A DNA stretch of 64,000 nt from Aurelia coerulea (lineage: Eukaryota > Cnidaria > Scyphozoa > Semaeostomeae > Ulmaridae), in the NCBI GenBank assembly GCA_039566865.1, contig CM076953.1, positions 3,410,001-3,474,000 of the forward strand, read 5' to 3'. Every line of letters starts with the position of its first letter. The first letter of the stretch is position 1. A program made the translations under genes and the position numbers. Positions 1 through 10,508 of this stretch are shown here, in pieces. The notes under the pieces were generated by a model. The model had not been told where the DNA came from and ran no database searches. It saw only the letters and a program-made list of their open reading frames with translations.

Positions 1-77
1 CAACAAAATGTAGTCAATGTATCAGAAGAACGATTTCAAAAATCGTATCTAACAGTCTCTCTCTTGTCTTGTTACAG

Positions 78-1126
78 ATCGAAAAATCTTGTTTTCACCC
101 ATATCATCGGTGTCGTACCGATAAAGAGTGTTCATCTTGTCAAAAGCGATGCAACCCAAGGACATCTACTTGTTCTAGCTACAAAGAAGAGGCTCTTGAC
201 TTTTCAGAGGATGTAGAAGACGAAAGCGTAAGTTTATTTCATCACGAAAATCTATATCCATTCCTTAGTAGAAATTTATGGCTATTTCTTTACCGTTTTT
301 GGAGGTACTTTAGTTGGAAAGGTTGGGACTATCTATTCGAAATTGCGTTCAAGTTGTTCCATGCAGCCATATGTTCCATAACTAAAGTACCCGAGACAGC
401 AAGGGCAAATTTTGTGGAAGAAAAGATTCAGGTTTCTGAAAAGACAAAGCGATTTGCCCTTCTGAAGAATAGATTTCACACCTCTGAGTGCACTCAATCA
501 AATCAAAATAAACAGAGAGTGCAAAGCATTATGGCTAGCTGCGCACAAGGTGTGAAATCTATTCTTTAGGAGTTCGAAATCGCTTTGTCTTGAACAAACC
601 TGAATCCTTTGTTTACAAAATTTGCTCTTGTTGCCCGAGACTACCTTCACACAATGCCCGAACAATTTTAAAATGGGGTAACATTTTTACGAACTGGCAC
701 AATTTTTGTGCCTTCGCAAATTTCGGATACGACACTCAAACCCGGCACAATTTGAGAACAGCGAGAATGTGAACAATCAAAATGGATAAAAACGGACGCT
801 CCATAAACGAAGCTGGCTAATTTCTTTTTCTGAAATAGAGTTGTGGACAACAGTTCGTCCAGAATTTTACTGTCAGAAACTATTCGATTTTGATACATTT
901 ATTGAACAGACGTTTAGTGCTTTGATTTGATGCTCCGCTTACTTACAGGATGACCCATTTCAAAAGGTTCTACCTATGTTTATTTCAGGATGCCGACGAA
1001 GAGTGCTACCTCTATTCTCCATGCACAAGCGATGATGACTGTAAAGCTTGCAACCTACGCTGTGGCTGGTGGACAAAAGCATGTAGACAAACGCTCAATC
1101 TCCCGAATTTTAGTAGTGGAAAATGA
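78..1126 (+). CDS. Gene A: two-domain secreted six-cysteine peptide precursor (5' partial)
   Basis: Two phase-0 exons are visible, 78-227 and 989-1126 (TGA 1124-1126). The signal-peptide exon must lie before the window. Exon 78-227 (50 codons) follows ..ttacag and ends at gtaagt; it starts IEKSC with cysteine spacing C-x6-C-x5-C-x2-C-x3-C-x6-C and an acidic tail ending VEDES. Exon 989-1126 follows tatttcag and has C-x5-C-x5-C-x2-C-x3-C-x6-C, ending SSGK. Each cysteine domain is exactly one exon with phase-0 borders, as in gene C. The intron (228-988) contains a MITE at 391-646. The family is not recognised: the spacing resembles small disulfide-rich secreted peptides (toxin-like, antimicrobial or structural), but function is unknown. 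Exon calls are strong because gene C has the same layout and a 50-codon first domain exon. Confidence 0.75.
391..646. repeat. MITE with about 50-70-bp inverted ends in gene A intron
   Basis: The left arm near 395-435 (caagggcaaattttgtgg..) is the near reverse complement of the right arm near 600-646 (..tttacaaaatttgctcttg). The internal part (aagcgatttgcccttctg, then tgcactcaatcaa) recurs at about 63612-63905, so this is a dispersed family with copies at both ends of the window. Confidence 0.6.
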
Positions 1127-3004
1127 CGAGGCTGGACGGTAATGTTTATTAGTTAAATTGTTATTAAAGGGGCTTTACAAGATTTTTGTAAATAATATGA
1201 AAGTACGGGACAGTCCGCGCACGTGACTTAATGCCTTGGGTTTTTAATGGCGGCCAGCTTCATCGCAGCTTCTACGTAAGTTTCATTGCAATGTTTTCTT
1301 GTCTATGCCTATCAAATGCGATGGAACTTTTGATATCTACTGAAAGTTTCAAATACTCGGGGTTAGAAAAATAAAACAAATCCACCACCAAAGATTCGAT
1401 GACTGAGATTGTTGCAGTTACTTAGATTACTATTCTCTGTGCAAAATCGCAATGAGCTATGTTGTGTTTAGCCTGGACACATGCGATGATTTGAGGGCGG
1501 GCATGCATTGTATTGCAACCCCAATAGACCTCTTAGTTATTCTACAAAAGAGCCTGGATCGAGCTTTATTGCAGCGCAGCGGTAGCGAAGCTGTCATTTA
1601 GACGAGATTTATCTCGAAAATACGTGTCCCTATGTGAACAGAGGAACGATAGCCATGACTCTTAAGGCCTTTGTTTACGGTTGCCTATTTGTCTTTGTGA
1701 ATAAAGGAACAGAGGAACGATAGCCATGACTCTTAAGGCCTTTGTTCTGCACGCCTCCAGAAAAAGAATGGCCATGACTCTTGCTCGTTGCGTTGGAAGC
1801 TGGCCACACTGCATTGCATGTCGAGAAGAAGGGATTTCAGAGACTTTGGTACGTATCAAAATTTACCTCTATATCATTATTGCAAATATGAGAGACTTTC
1901 TTTTTATCCTCTCTGTTTCTCTGTTGTTCTTTTACCATTCTTCACAGAATCGGTTGTCCAGCTGAAATGTTTCAGAGAAGGGAAGCTGTCGCGGGCGTCG
2001 GCCTAAGCGTTGTTGACATTGCTCGTCCTTGCACAAACAAAATATGCTGAGTACTACAACCGGCAGGGGTTGAATAAAGGAACAATGTTCAAAATTGAGA
2101 CGAAGATTCAAAATTGAGACGAAGAATCTCAAGAAACGGTTAGGTTAGGCCATATAACATCTATGTTTACAGTAAAACCTTATTCAATTTCTGTTTTTGT
2201 TGCAGGACCAAAGAATTGCCTGTTCAACTTCCTGTGATGCAGGGATTGGATCTGCATTCATGCAAAGTTAAACACAGTACGGAGTCATTATATAAAACAA
2301 TCTGTTGCAGGATGGACAATTGAACAGTTGTCAAGACTAAAGACTGCCTACGCATACAAAGCATGTTTTTCGACATTTTTGGAATTCAACATTGAACAGT
2401 TTGTTGTGATGATACAGCTGTTTCATCATTCTTGTTAATGCAGTACAATGAACAATAAGTGAAAGTTAATTACAAGAAAATGATCAAAACCAGTGAAGCA
2501 GATATGCTTGAAATGGCGGAATGTTCTTACGACCCAGCGAACCCCGGATCATACGACCATAGGACCATAGGATCCTACAACCCAAGTTTCATTATTTAGC
2601 TGACAACATTTTATCATTATTTATAATAACTATTTATTTTATTTATATTGGATCATTTAGAATTTATTTGCTGTGATAGAGATCCATCAAGCTATTTGTG
2701 TGATCAGTTTTTAAAACGTAAACATTTTACATAACTGCTCGTCAGTAACCTTTGTCATGCGAACAATTTGACTAGTTTCCAGTCAGTGAAGCTATATTGT
2801 AAACGAGAGAAAATGTTGCTCTGAGACTAAATTAGAAGGCTGAGCTGAACAACCCTTACATTGTATAAAATTCAGCCCGCTTGGAAAATTCCACTTATTG
2901 TTATGGCTTTAAAACTTACACATGCATAACTTTGCTTTCTTTTGTTTGAATCAAGCAAGGAAGCCTATAGTTCTGGATATTGAACAGAGATATTCAGGGA
3001 AAAA

Positions 3005-3235
3005 GGAAGCATCTTTAACTTGGAGGGGCATGGCACTTCAAAGGCACTTTTTCATAAGAAGGGCACTTTAATATAGATCGGATATTAATGATAAGAATGT
3101 GATACATGGCAGAAAATAATACCACAAGATAACTTGAGATTCCTTACTGATAATTACCTAATTTTTGGAATTGTCCTTTAACTCAAATCTTCCATTGCAA
3201 AATTCGCCCTTATGGGGGGGGGGGGGCAGATAACT
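3005..3235 (+). repeat. Dispersed repeat, 'ggaagcatcttt..gggcactt' family
   Basis: The phrase ggaagcatctttaacttgg followed by short blocks containing gggcacttt recurs at about 17455-17630, and inverted at about 36895-37235. This copy ends in a run of Gs near 3215-3227. Confidence 0.5.
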
Positions 3236-3589
3236 GCTCGTGAATGGTAATGAGTAATCGCCCCCCTCTAACGTTGGCAGACTATTCTTCTGAGCTGCAC
3301 TCACTTAACTCCGTTAACAGCTAGTTTTATACATTTTTATTGTTGTGGTTCGATCGAGCAGCGTTAGAGCTTCTTTCACTATTGTGCACGTTCCAAAATT
3401 CTGCAAAATGTAGCAAAATATCGTTCGATTCTGATTTTTTTCAGAATAGCTAAAAGGTCTATTCAAGGCAGATTTTCAAAAAAATATTTAAACCCAGTTT
3501 AAAACATTTAAAAAGAAATAGGTCATCGAATTTTACCCCAACCATTTTAATGATTTGGAAGCCGGCAAGGGCATGGAGGTTGATTTTTA

Positions 3590-3664
3590 TTATGTTATGT
3601 TATGTTATGTTATGTTATGTTATGTTATGTTATGTTATGTTATGTTATGTTATGTTATGTTATG
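3590..3664 (+). repeat. Microsatellite (ATGTT)n, about 15 units
   Basis: Uninterrupted tatgt/atgtt pentamers from about 3590 to 3664. Reading frames across it are artefacts of the repeat. Confidence 0.95.
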
Positions 3665-4149
3665 CTGCATGCTACCATGTATCATCAACTTATGTGTGGA
3701 AAACCCAGGAAAAAATAGATCCATTACGGCGCAGATTTTTGGCGTTTTATCCCACATTAGAGCTGAAATGTAAAAGGAGCACAGTTAACTTTCATTAAAT
3801 AGGGCTCGCGAATTTGTTTTTGTAATTCGGTTTGTTCGCGTTTATCCTCTTCTTTAAGTATCTATTAACTCATATTAATTGATTAATGAATTCAAAATTA
3901 CAAGGAATTATATATTGTAAATATATTCAGGGCATATATTCGAGGAAATAATTATCACCAATTTCAACTAACTGCGTAGTTTATGCTTTTGTGCCATTTC
4001 TGATGGTTGACTTCCACATTTTTCAATGTCCTTTTTCATGATAGACGATAGAATAAGAACAGAAGTGTTACGGAATAGCAGGGACAGTATAAAGAGGGGA
4101 CAGATCCTCTGCACTTTTTTTACGTGCGGAGCCAAACTTGTACCAGTAC

Positions 4150-4502
4150 CCCGGGGGAGGGGGGTCACTTCAATAGGCGGATGACGGGGGTGTGCCATTT
4201 TCAATTGTAAAATCATACCCTAAAATTTATGAATTTTTCAAAAACCATACCCCAAAATTTACGGGCCTTTCAAAAAAGATACCCTAAAATTGTGACCAAA
4301 AATTCGAAATTCTAACCAAGTACCTGAAATCAGATTAAATTCAATACCCTCAAGCATTTTTCTTCCAAAATGACACCCCAAAATTTATGTTCATTTGTGA
4401 TGTTACCAAAAATGACACCCTAAAATTTATTTTCAGCCTGAAAAAAGGTACCCCAAAATATGGCACATCCCGTACTGGTACATATGGTAGTGACCCCCCG
4501 GG
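4150..4502. mobile_element. Non-autonomous element with CCCGGGGG ends and internal repeats, 8-bp duplication
   Basis: The left end ccccgggggagggggg and right end ccccccggg are inverted. ACCAGTAC lies directly outside both ends (4142-4149 and 4503-4510), a perfect 8-bp target duplication. The inside consists of degenerate units containing 'accccaaaatttat'. It shares its terminal type with the elements at 11130, 15076 and 22835. An 8-bp duplication fits hAT-type transposition. Confidence 0.8.
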
Positions 4503-5080
4503 ACCAGTACAGTGTAAACAGGGTCTGATTTCCTACAGCTAAAGGAAAGAACAATAAAATCTTTGAATTCGGTATGACCCATTTTGCCTGTGTCACCCCG
4601 CAGGGCAGTTCATGCATTTTTATTTGTCACAGAATTCTCACTTTGCAGGATTTTCACGTGCTGAATTCATTAATCACCGCTCGTGGACACTTAACCCTTA
4701 AAACCGCTGAAAGTTCGCATCAAAAGCGTTTGTTACCAGCAAATTGTGCACCTGTCCCCATCGTAAAATACTTTTGAGAAAAAAGTATTAAACTGTAATT
4801 AATTGCTCATTTTTGTGCGATATTCCTGCATATATTGCACGCTGATAGAAAAAAGATGATTTCAGAATTCCGTGAAAAGGTTTGCAAGATAGACCATTGA
4901 TTCTCCCGTTTATTGCATACCATAAACAGCTATTTTGAATCAAATACGTTGGACAACAGTTTCAAGAAGAACAGCGGAGACAAGTTTCAACACACGATCC
5001 AACAGGGGCATTCAAAATACGCGGAAAGTCTGTAAAAGTATAATTTGGTAGGCAGGATTTCGTTCTGCAGATCTCTCAGC

Positions 5081-6066
5081 ATGGAGTTACACTGTTCAAC
5101 ACTGCTGTTCAAATTGGCCTTGTGTTTCGTTTTCGTCCAATTTGTCACTTGTTCATCAATGGAAGAAGAAGGAAGACTGGAAAGGAGAGAGACTGATATG
5201 GTATGTATAAATAGACAGCTTGGTTTACGTTGTCTGATGCTCCAAGGGAATACATGAGCGTACCAGCCAAGGGGCTGGGAGGGCGGCAGTCGTTTCCCCA
5301 AACGTTGGAAAAAATTGAAAACATCTGCCCTTTTCGAGCAAAAATGTTGCTAAAGAATTTTTTTATCAAGCTCCCCCCCCCCCCCCTTCCCCCAAGATTT
5401 TATCTTCGCGTATGCTTATGAGGAAATAAAAGATGCTAGAATGAGTTAGAAACGAAAGAGGGCACAGTAGATGCCTTGCTGTTTTCTGTGGGAAAGTGAG
5501 CCGGTTCGTATCTTTTTTAGAGTTTAGGTACATTCAGCCCTCTATGACTAAGAAAAGGGCTAAAATGTTCGAAACTTTCTCAAATCGCATGCAATTTTTG
5601 CAACCCATAGACATCGTTTGAGATTTGGTAGAAGTTTCAATGTAGAGACTTCTTTCTTAGGCCATTCTTCCAAAGCTCTAGTTTGCTCTGGTAACAACAT
5701 TCTACTTTCAACTTTCCCATCATTTATTTCAAGAAGCCCGGGAAAGAAATTTATGTTATTTTCCAATTTTTTCCATTTTCCACTTGTATTGTTTTTGAGG
5801 CACTGTTACCCACGGTGTGCTTAGATATTCTAGAAACGTTTGGTAGCCTCATTGAAATTTGTTGGATTGAAAGTAAATGAAAAACTGATATTGTACTTTT
5901 CTCGTAGGAAGAAGAAGACAGCGGATGCTACCTTTTTTCACCTTGTACAGACAACTATGATTGTGAAGCATGTAACTTACGCTGTGATGCAGCATCAAAG
6001 ACATGTACATCATCATGGCTGAGCTTTCCTTCCTTTGCTTCGACAGCCGGAAGCAAGGGACTGTAG
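5081..6066 (+). CDS. Gene B: single-domain secreted six-cysteine peptide precursor
   Basis: Exon 1 is 5081-5200 (40 codons) with donor gtatgt; exon 2 is 5908-6066 after ctcgtag, stop TAG 6064-6066; the intron is phase 0. Product is 92 residues. Residues 1-25 form a signal peptide (hydrophobic stretch FKLALCFVFVQFV before TCSS). A short acidic propeptide follows with a dibasic site (GRLERRETDM). The cysteine domain then reads C-x5-C-x5-C-x2-C-x3-C-x6-C, with a Ser/Phe-rich tail. The domain is closest to the second domains of genes A and C (acidic lead, CYLxSPC, CxACNLRC). The first-domain exon present in A and C is absent. The ATG at 5081 is chosen because it directly precedes the signal sequence. 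Family and role are unknown. Confidence 0.8.
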
Positions 6067-6273
6067 ACACTGTGCACTGGACAGCTTGCAAGTTTACTTG
6101 GACGATTTGAGCTGCTTTACTGTAAAGATTTTTAGCCCCCACTCTATTAGCCCCCTCTCTAATAAACCCTTCCCTGCCAAGATGAAATTTGAATAAGCCC
6201 CCTGTCTATCGAACCCCCCCCCCACTTGTATCCCAATGCAAAATGTATTACTAGATGGTTTCCATTTATCAAA

Positions 6274-6709
6274 CTAATAGCATGAGCGATAGGACACCAA
6301 GTGTGTGCCACCTTAACGTTATTTTGGTAGCGAGCCACCTTAATCAATTGTTTTTAGTGTTTTTGCCTATTTTTACTTGGTAGTGAGCCACCTTAGCGCG
6401 GTTTCGCCATTTTGAAATTTTGGTAGTGAGCCACCTTAAGTGCAGATCCACCTTAACCGTAAAGCCCTGATTGGGAAAAACTTTTTACGAAACTTTTTAA
6501 GTTTTTCCCTCTCAGGGCTTTACGGTTAAGGTGGATCTGCACTTAAGGTGGCTCACTACCAAAAATTTCAAAATGGCGAAACCGCGCTAAGGTGGCTCAC
6601 TACCAAGTAAAAATAGGCAAAAACACTAAAAACAATTGATTAAGGTGGCTCGCTACCAAAATAACGTTAAGGTGGCACACACTTGGTGTCCTATCGCTCA
6701 TGCTAATAG
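6274..6709. repeat. Near-perfect fold-back element, about 210-bp arms
   Basis: From ctaatagcatgagcgatag (6274) the sequence reads as the near-exact reverse complement of the right half ending ctatcgctcatgctaatag (6709), with the centre near 6491. Each arm contains several copies of a short motif, (c)caccttaa in the left arm and ttaaggtggctc in the right, always associated with 'ggtagtgag/ctcactacc'. The few mismatches suggest recent origin. It lies about 210 bp downstream of gene B. Confidence 0.9.
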
Positions 6710-7079
6710 ATGTTTGAATGTTAATTTTGATATGGTTTGGGATTAAAGCTACGTTGAATTTGTGTATTTGACTCGTAAAATTGTTTTTTTTTCGGTAAAG
6801 GGCCTAAAAGGCTTTATTATGTTACATAACATTCCACAATATCGATGTATGCGTGTTGCTGGTGGTTTATCATCACACGGAAACACTTTATCGCTTCTAT
6901 TTCATTGTAAAACGTTTTATTACTATAGCAACCTCATTCCCGGTTAAAATTATCAAAGAAAACAGCAACATTAAAGCAATAAATTTTCATGATTTATTGC
7001 CCTTTTTGCATCAGGAAAGAGAACAGAAAGAAAATTTGGTGGTATTCCATAGCAGCTGTTTCTGATTTATCTCGTGTGG

Positions 7080-7162
7080 TATATAAGCAGGCAGTACTTT
7101 TATCAGAAATTGTATTTTGTCGTAAAATTTCAAGAAGAGCAGACATATATTTCATTTCCAAG
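7080..7162 (+). promoter_or_regulatory. Putative TATA promoter and non-coding first exon of gene C
   Basis: TATATAAG at 7080-7087 is followed about 80 bp later by a donor (ccaag then gtaagg, from 7163). Gene C's ATG exon has its own acceptor (cccacttttag, ending 8269), so an untranslated exon upstream is required, and this one fits. The exon contains ttcaagaagagcag (about 7129-7142), which resembles ttcaagaagaacag upstream of gene B (4961-4974). The transcription start is not determined. Confidence 0.5.
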
Positions 7163-7394
7163 GTAAGGCATCATTTGTTTCTTGTTTTTTCCAGGATTTA
7201 TTTGTTTGTTTGTTTGAAAATGTGTTTTACAAAGTTTTAATTCTCCAAGGACTTTTTACACTTTTTCTCCTTGAAATCATAATTCTAGAAAATTGCTCAA
7301 ATATTGTTTGATAGACTTTTGGGAATTCACAACTTGAGGAAAATATCTTGAAGCTTCACTAAGACCCCGTGTAAACGGGGTCTAAAATTCCTTG

Positions 7395-8005
7395 CTTCAA
7401 CAAGGACAGATTTGATAAGACAATAGCACGAGTTGGTTTTGATTGACACCGCAATTCAAAGCAATTAGCGATCGCAGACAAAGGAAATTCTCTCAACCAT
7501 TAATTCAAAACAAGGAAAGCCGCAAAAATGTCTCTGAAACCCAGGTAGCTAGCTCGCTCGTTGTGCATTCCAGAAATTGTTTTTAAGAGCAAACATGAGC
7601 ATAGATCGAGTGAAGAAGGATATATCTACACATCTGCCACGGGCATTTTATTTCTTTGATTTAAAAGCCGATTGGGAGGCGATTCAATTCTCTTATTTTT
7701 AGGTGTAATTAAACACTTACTGCTCAGCTTCTGAACCAAATAAATAAAATGCCTAAGGTAGATATTTAGATATATCCTCCTTCTTTCGATATACGCCCAT
7801 GTTAGCTGTTAAAAGCAATTTCTGGAATGCACAACGAGCGCACTAGCTACTTGGGATTTAGAGAGATTTTTGCGGCTTTGTTTGTTTTGAATTTATGGTT
7901 GAGAGAATTTCCTTTGTCCGCAGCCACTTATCGCTTTGAATCCAGGTGTCAATAAAAGCATCTCATGCTATTGTGTTACAAAATCTGCCCTTCTTTCTTG
8001 CTTCC
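7395..8005. mobile_element. Long-inverted-repeat MITE (copy 1)
   Basis: Arms of about 270 bp start caaggacagattt (7401) and end aaatctgcccttc (near 7981). Both arms carry gtgcattccagaaattg (or its complement) and caaaggaaattctctcaacc (or its complement). A second copy is at 12492-13103. It lies inside the 5' UTR intron of gene C. Confidence 0.75.
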
Positions 8006-8116
8006 AACAAGCAATCGATTTTCTTCGGTGTCTTCAAAGTTTGATATGGTGGCGCGGAAGGGCACCAATTTGCTCTCCTGCACACGAGATTCTTACATTT
8101 TATCAGGAGCTATTCA

Positions 8117-8194
8117 TTTGTTTTGTTTGTTTGTTCGTTTGTTTGTTTGTTTGATTGTTTGATTGTTTGATTGTTTGTTTGTTTGTTTGTTTTG
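8117..8194 (+). repeat. Microsatellite (GTTT)n with GATT variants
   Basis: Repeated tttg/gttt units from about 8117 to 8194, with four variant units. It lies just before the acceptor of gene C's first coding exon. Confidence 0.9.
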
Positions 8195-8281
8195 CCAAAG
8201 AAGATGTTCGACGACAGTCAACGACAACACGTTTATTAATATCTCATTATTTTTCTTTCCCACTTTTAGGCTCGGAGAAAG

Positions 8282-10398
8282 ATGGAATCGATCCTCAGAA
8301 AACAACTGCTAATAGTAGCCTTTTATTTCATTCTTTTAAAATTAGTAGTCTGTTTACCACTTGATGATGATTTAGAACAAGATGAAAGTATGGAGAGGAG
8401 AAGAACATTTTTCGTAAGTTTCGCTTGCCTTCTCGTTCTAAGTTTTCTGTTTTTGGGCCTACAGTTACGTTTGGTTTGAAGTTGAACCTTCTTATCGACA
8501 AAGGGCTTGCGTTTTGCATTGATGTTGTCACCACGAATAACTCATGCACATTAAGGCAAAAAGTTGCCAATTTTTTGCAGTCAAAAGTTGAAAAATATTA
8601 TATTTACAAGCGCAATGCTGTGCGCACGGTAATCTACCGACTCTCATTCTAGAAATAAGGTTTTAGAGTTTCTTAATTGTTCTTGAACGTAGTACTAGAG
8701 TTTCTTAAGTTTTTGGTCATCTTAGTACTAGTTTCTTATAAACCAGTTTTTCATAAGAAAAAAATGTGCACTGTGCCACTCATCGCAGGAAAGGACACGT
8801 AGTCAGCGAGTTCCCCCCAATGAATGACGAGTTATCCATGTGTAGGTATAACTGAGTTATAACTACACAGGGCCTGAGGCCAGGCCAGGCCAATTTGACT
8901 TTCTTGTAACATAAATCGGTAAATCACTTGTCAGAATGACTCAAACAAGATCTCAAACCTGAAATTGAAGCATTTCCTTTACATTGGTATAAAAAGGGGG
9001 GTGATTGAAATTGCATCCCCTCCACAGCAGCCACACGAACGGAGCCCAACTTTTTGGGACACCCCATAGTTTCGCTGCCTTCTTCCATGTTTTTTTCTAT
9101 ATTTCCACCTGGCATCCGAAGGTAGTTTTAGGACGCTGAGAAACAAAGCTTATCGAAGCAGAATCCTGGTCCTTCCTCTTGATGTGACCACACCTCGTGA
9201 TTCCTTTAGCCTGGAATTACAGAGAGTTGGCGACTTTCCTCACACTTTGTTGCAGGTTCGGCAGGGTGGGGACTCGAACAACCAACTTTCAGATTGGTAG
9301 TCAAGCGTGCTACCACAGAGCCATGCCCACACTTCTTCCATGTTGTTGCATCTTAGCATATAAATGTTTGCTGACTGACTTTATTTTCTCTGGCACAGGC
9401 TAAAAGGCGCTGCTATTATTCACACCACTCCTGTGATACTGACGGGGACTGCACACCCTGTGGGAAAGAATGCAACACAAAGACTTGGACATGCTCTGAA
9501 TTCACAGGAGGCAGTCATCGATTTTTAGCAAATACGCTGGATGCAAATGTAAGTACCAACGTCAATAAGACTACGTTCAGTTTCAGTTTCATATATTTTG
9601 AAATTCCACTGCATGCAATGCAAAAGACAAAAGTTAATTACAGTTGAATACAAAAACGGAACTAGTTAACTAATACAAAATAAATACTACAGAAGGAATC
9701 AAATTAAGACTACGTTCAGTTTCAGTTTCATATATTTTAAAATTCCACTACATACAATGCAAAAGACAAAAGCTAATTACAATTAAATACAACAATGGGA
9801 CTAATTAACTAATACAAGATAAATACTACAGAAGGAATCAAAATGAGAATACGTTCAGTTTCAGTTTCATATATTTTAAAATTCCACCACATACAATGCA
9901 CAAAAACCAAAGTTAATTGCAACGCCATGCATTGTTACGTCATGAAAACAAAAGAATTGCATGTAGGGGAGTTTCTTAAGGAGGGCCTCTCAGTAGCTAG
10001 GCTAATCGAAGAGAGAGCGCCCCCCTGTTGAAAGATGACTGACATTTTTTTAGAAAATTTACTTGTAATTGTTGGTGAAGAAGAAGGCTTTGAACTTCTG
10101 AGGGAGGCTGAATGGGGACCTTTCTACGATCTGTAATTATTTTCAAAGAAAGAGTCTTCCCTCTCTTTCCATCCGACAGCAACCTTCATCATCCCAAATC
10201 AAATCATTCACTAGGATGGGAAGAAACTATTTTCAATCGTCTCCTTTATTTCTATTCCAGGACGGCGGTGCGAGCAATGACGAAGAAAGCTGTTACCAAT
10301 ATGCTCCCTGTACACAGAATCAAGACTGTAGTGACTGTGGTATGTACTGTGCCGTAACAAAAATTTGCAAATCGCCATACCAACTTCCTACCAAATAA
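8282..10398 (+). CDS. Gene C: two-domain secreted six-cysteine peptide precursor (complete)
   Basis: Coding exons are 8282-8413 (44 codons, donor gtaagt), 9399-9548 (50 codons, after tggcacag, donor gtaagt) and 10261-10398 (after tctattccag, stop TAA), all phase 0. Product is 139 residues. The signal peptide is about residues 1-25 (LLIVAFYFILLKLVVCL). The acidic propeptide DDDLEQDESMERRR has a basic site, and a second one (AKRR) sits immediately before the first cysteine. Domain 1 has C-x6-C-x5-C-x2-C-x3-C-x6-C (first two cysteines CYYSHHSC); domain 2 has C-x5-C-x5-C-x2-C-x3-C-x5-C. Layout and exon sizes match gene A, so the two are tandem paralogs. Introns contain a tRNA-related SINE and a tandem triplication. 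Secretion and propeptide cleavage are inferred; biological role unknown. Confidence 0.85.
9160..9335 (-). mobile_element. tRNA-derived SINE (anticodon loop CTACCAA) with shared tail
   Basis: On the minus strand a tRNA-like head (gcatggctctgtggtagcac .. ggttgttcgagtcccca, A and B boxes) is followed by gtgtgaggaaag, then aactctctgtaattccaggc and ggtgtggtcacatc. The same tail follows a different tRNA head at 59043-59300. Inserted in intron 1 of gene C's coding region. Confidence 0.75.
9569..9925 (+). repeat. Tandem repeat, 139-bp unit, about 2.6 copies
   Basis: acgttcagtttcagtttcat occurs near 9573, 9712 and 9851, followed each time by catatatttt(g/a)aaattccac and related sequence. Period 139 bp. 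It lies in the intron between the two cysteine-domain exons of gene C. Confidence 0.9.
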
Positions 10399-10508
10399 TA
10401 GAACATGTTATAACATTTAGTTCTACAGTTTTTCCAATACATACTAGGGGAGGAGAGAAAGAGTTATTTTATCATAATAGGATCTCAATCTACAGAGTAG
10501 AGCGAAGT

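Larger units (their letters stand above)
1127..5080. other. Intergenic region between genes A and B, repeat debris
   Basis: No coding exon could be supported. It holds possible 3' UTR of gene A (ATTAAA near 1163, AATAAA near 1371), a direct duplication of about 80 bp around 1640-1745 (ggaacgatagccatgactc occurs twice), fragments of a roughly 180-bp MITE at 1528-1580 and 3345-3465, a repeat at 3005-3235, a microsatellite at 3590-3664 and a complete short element at 4150-4502. The short reading frames here cross these repeats and show no protein-like features. Confidence 0.6.

Noticed and set aside
9569..9925. CRISPR-like array
   Set aside because: The repeats are head-to-tail 139-bp units without unique spacers, inside a eukaryotic intron.
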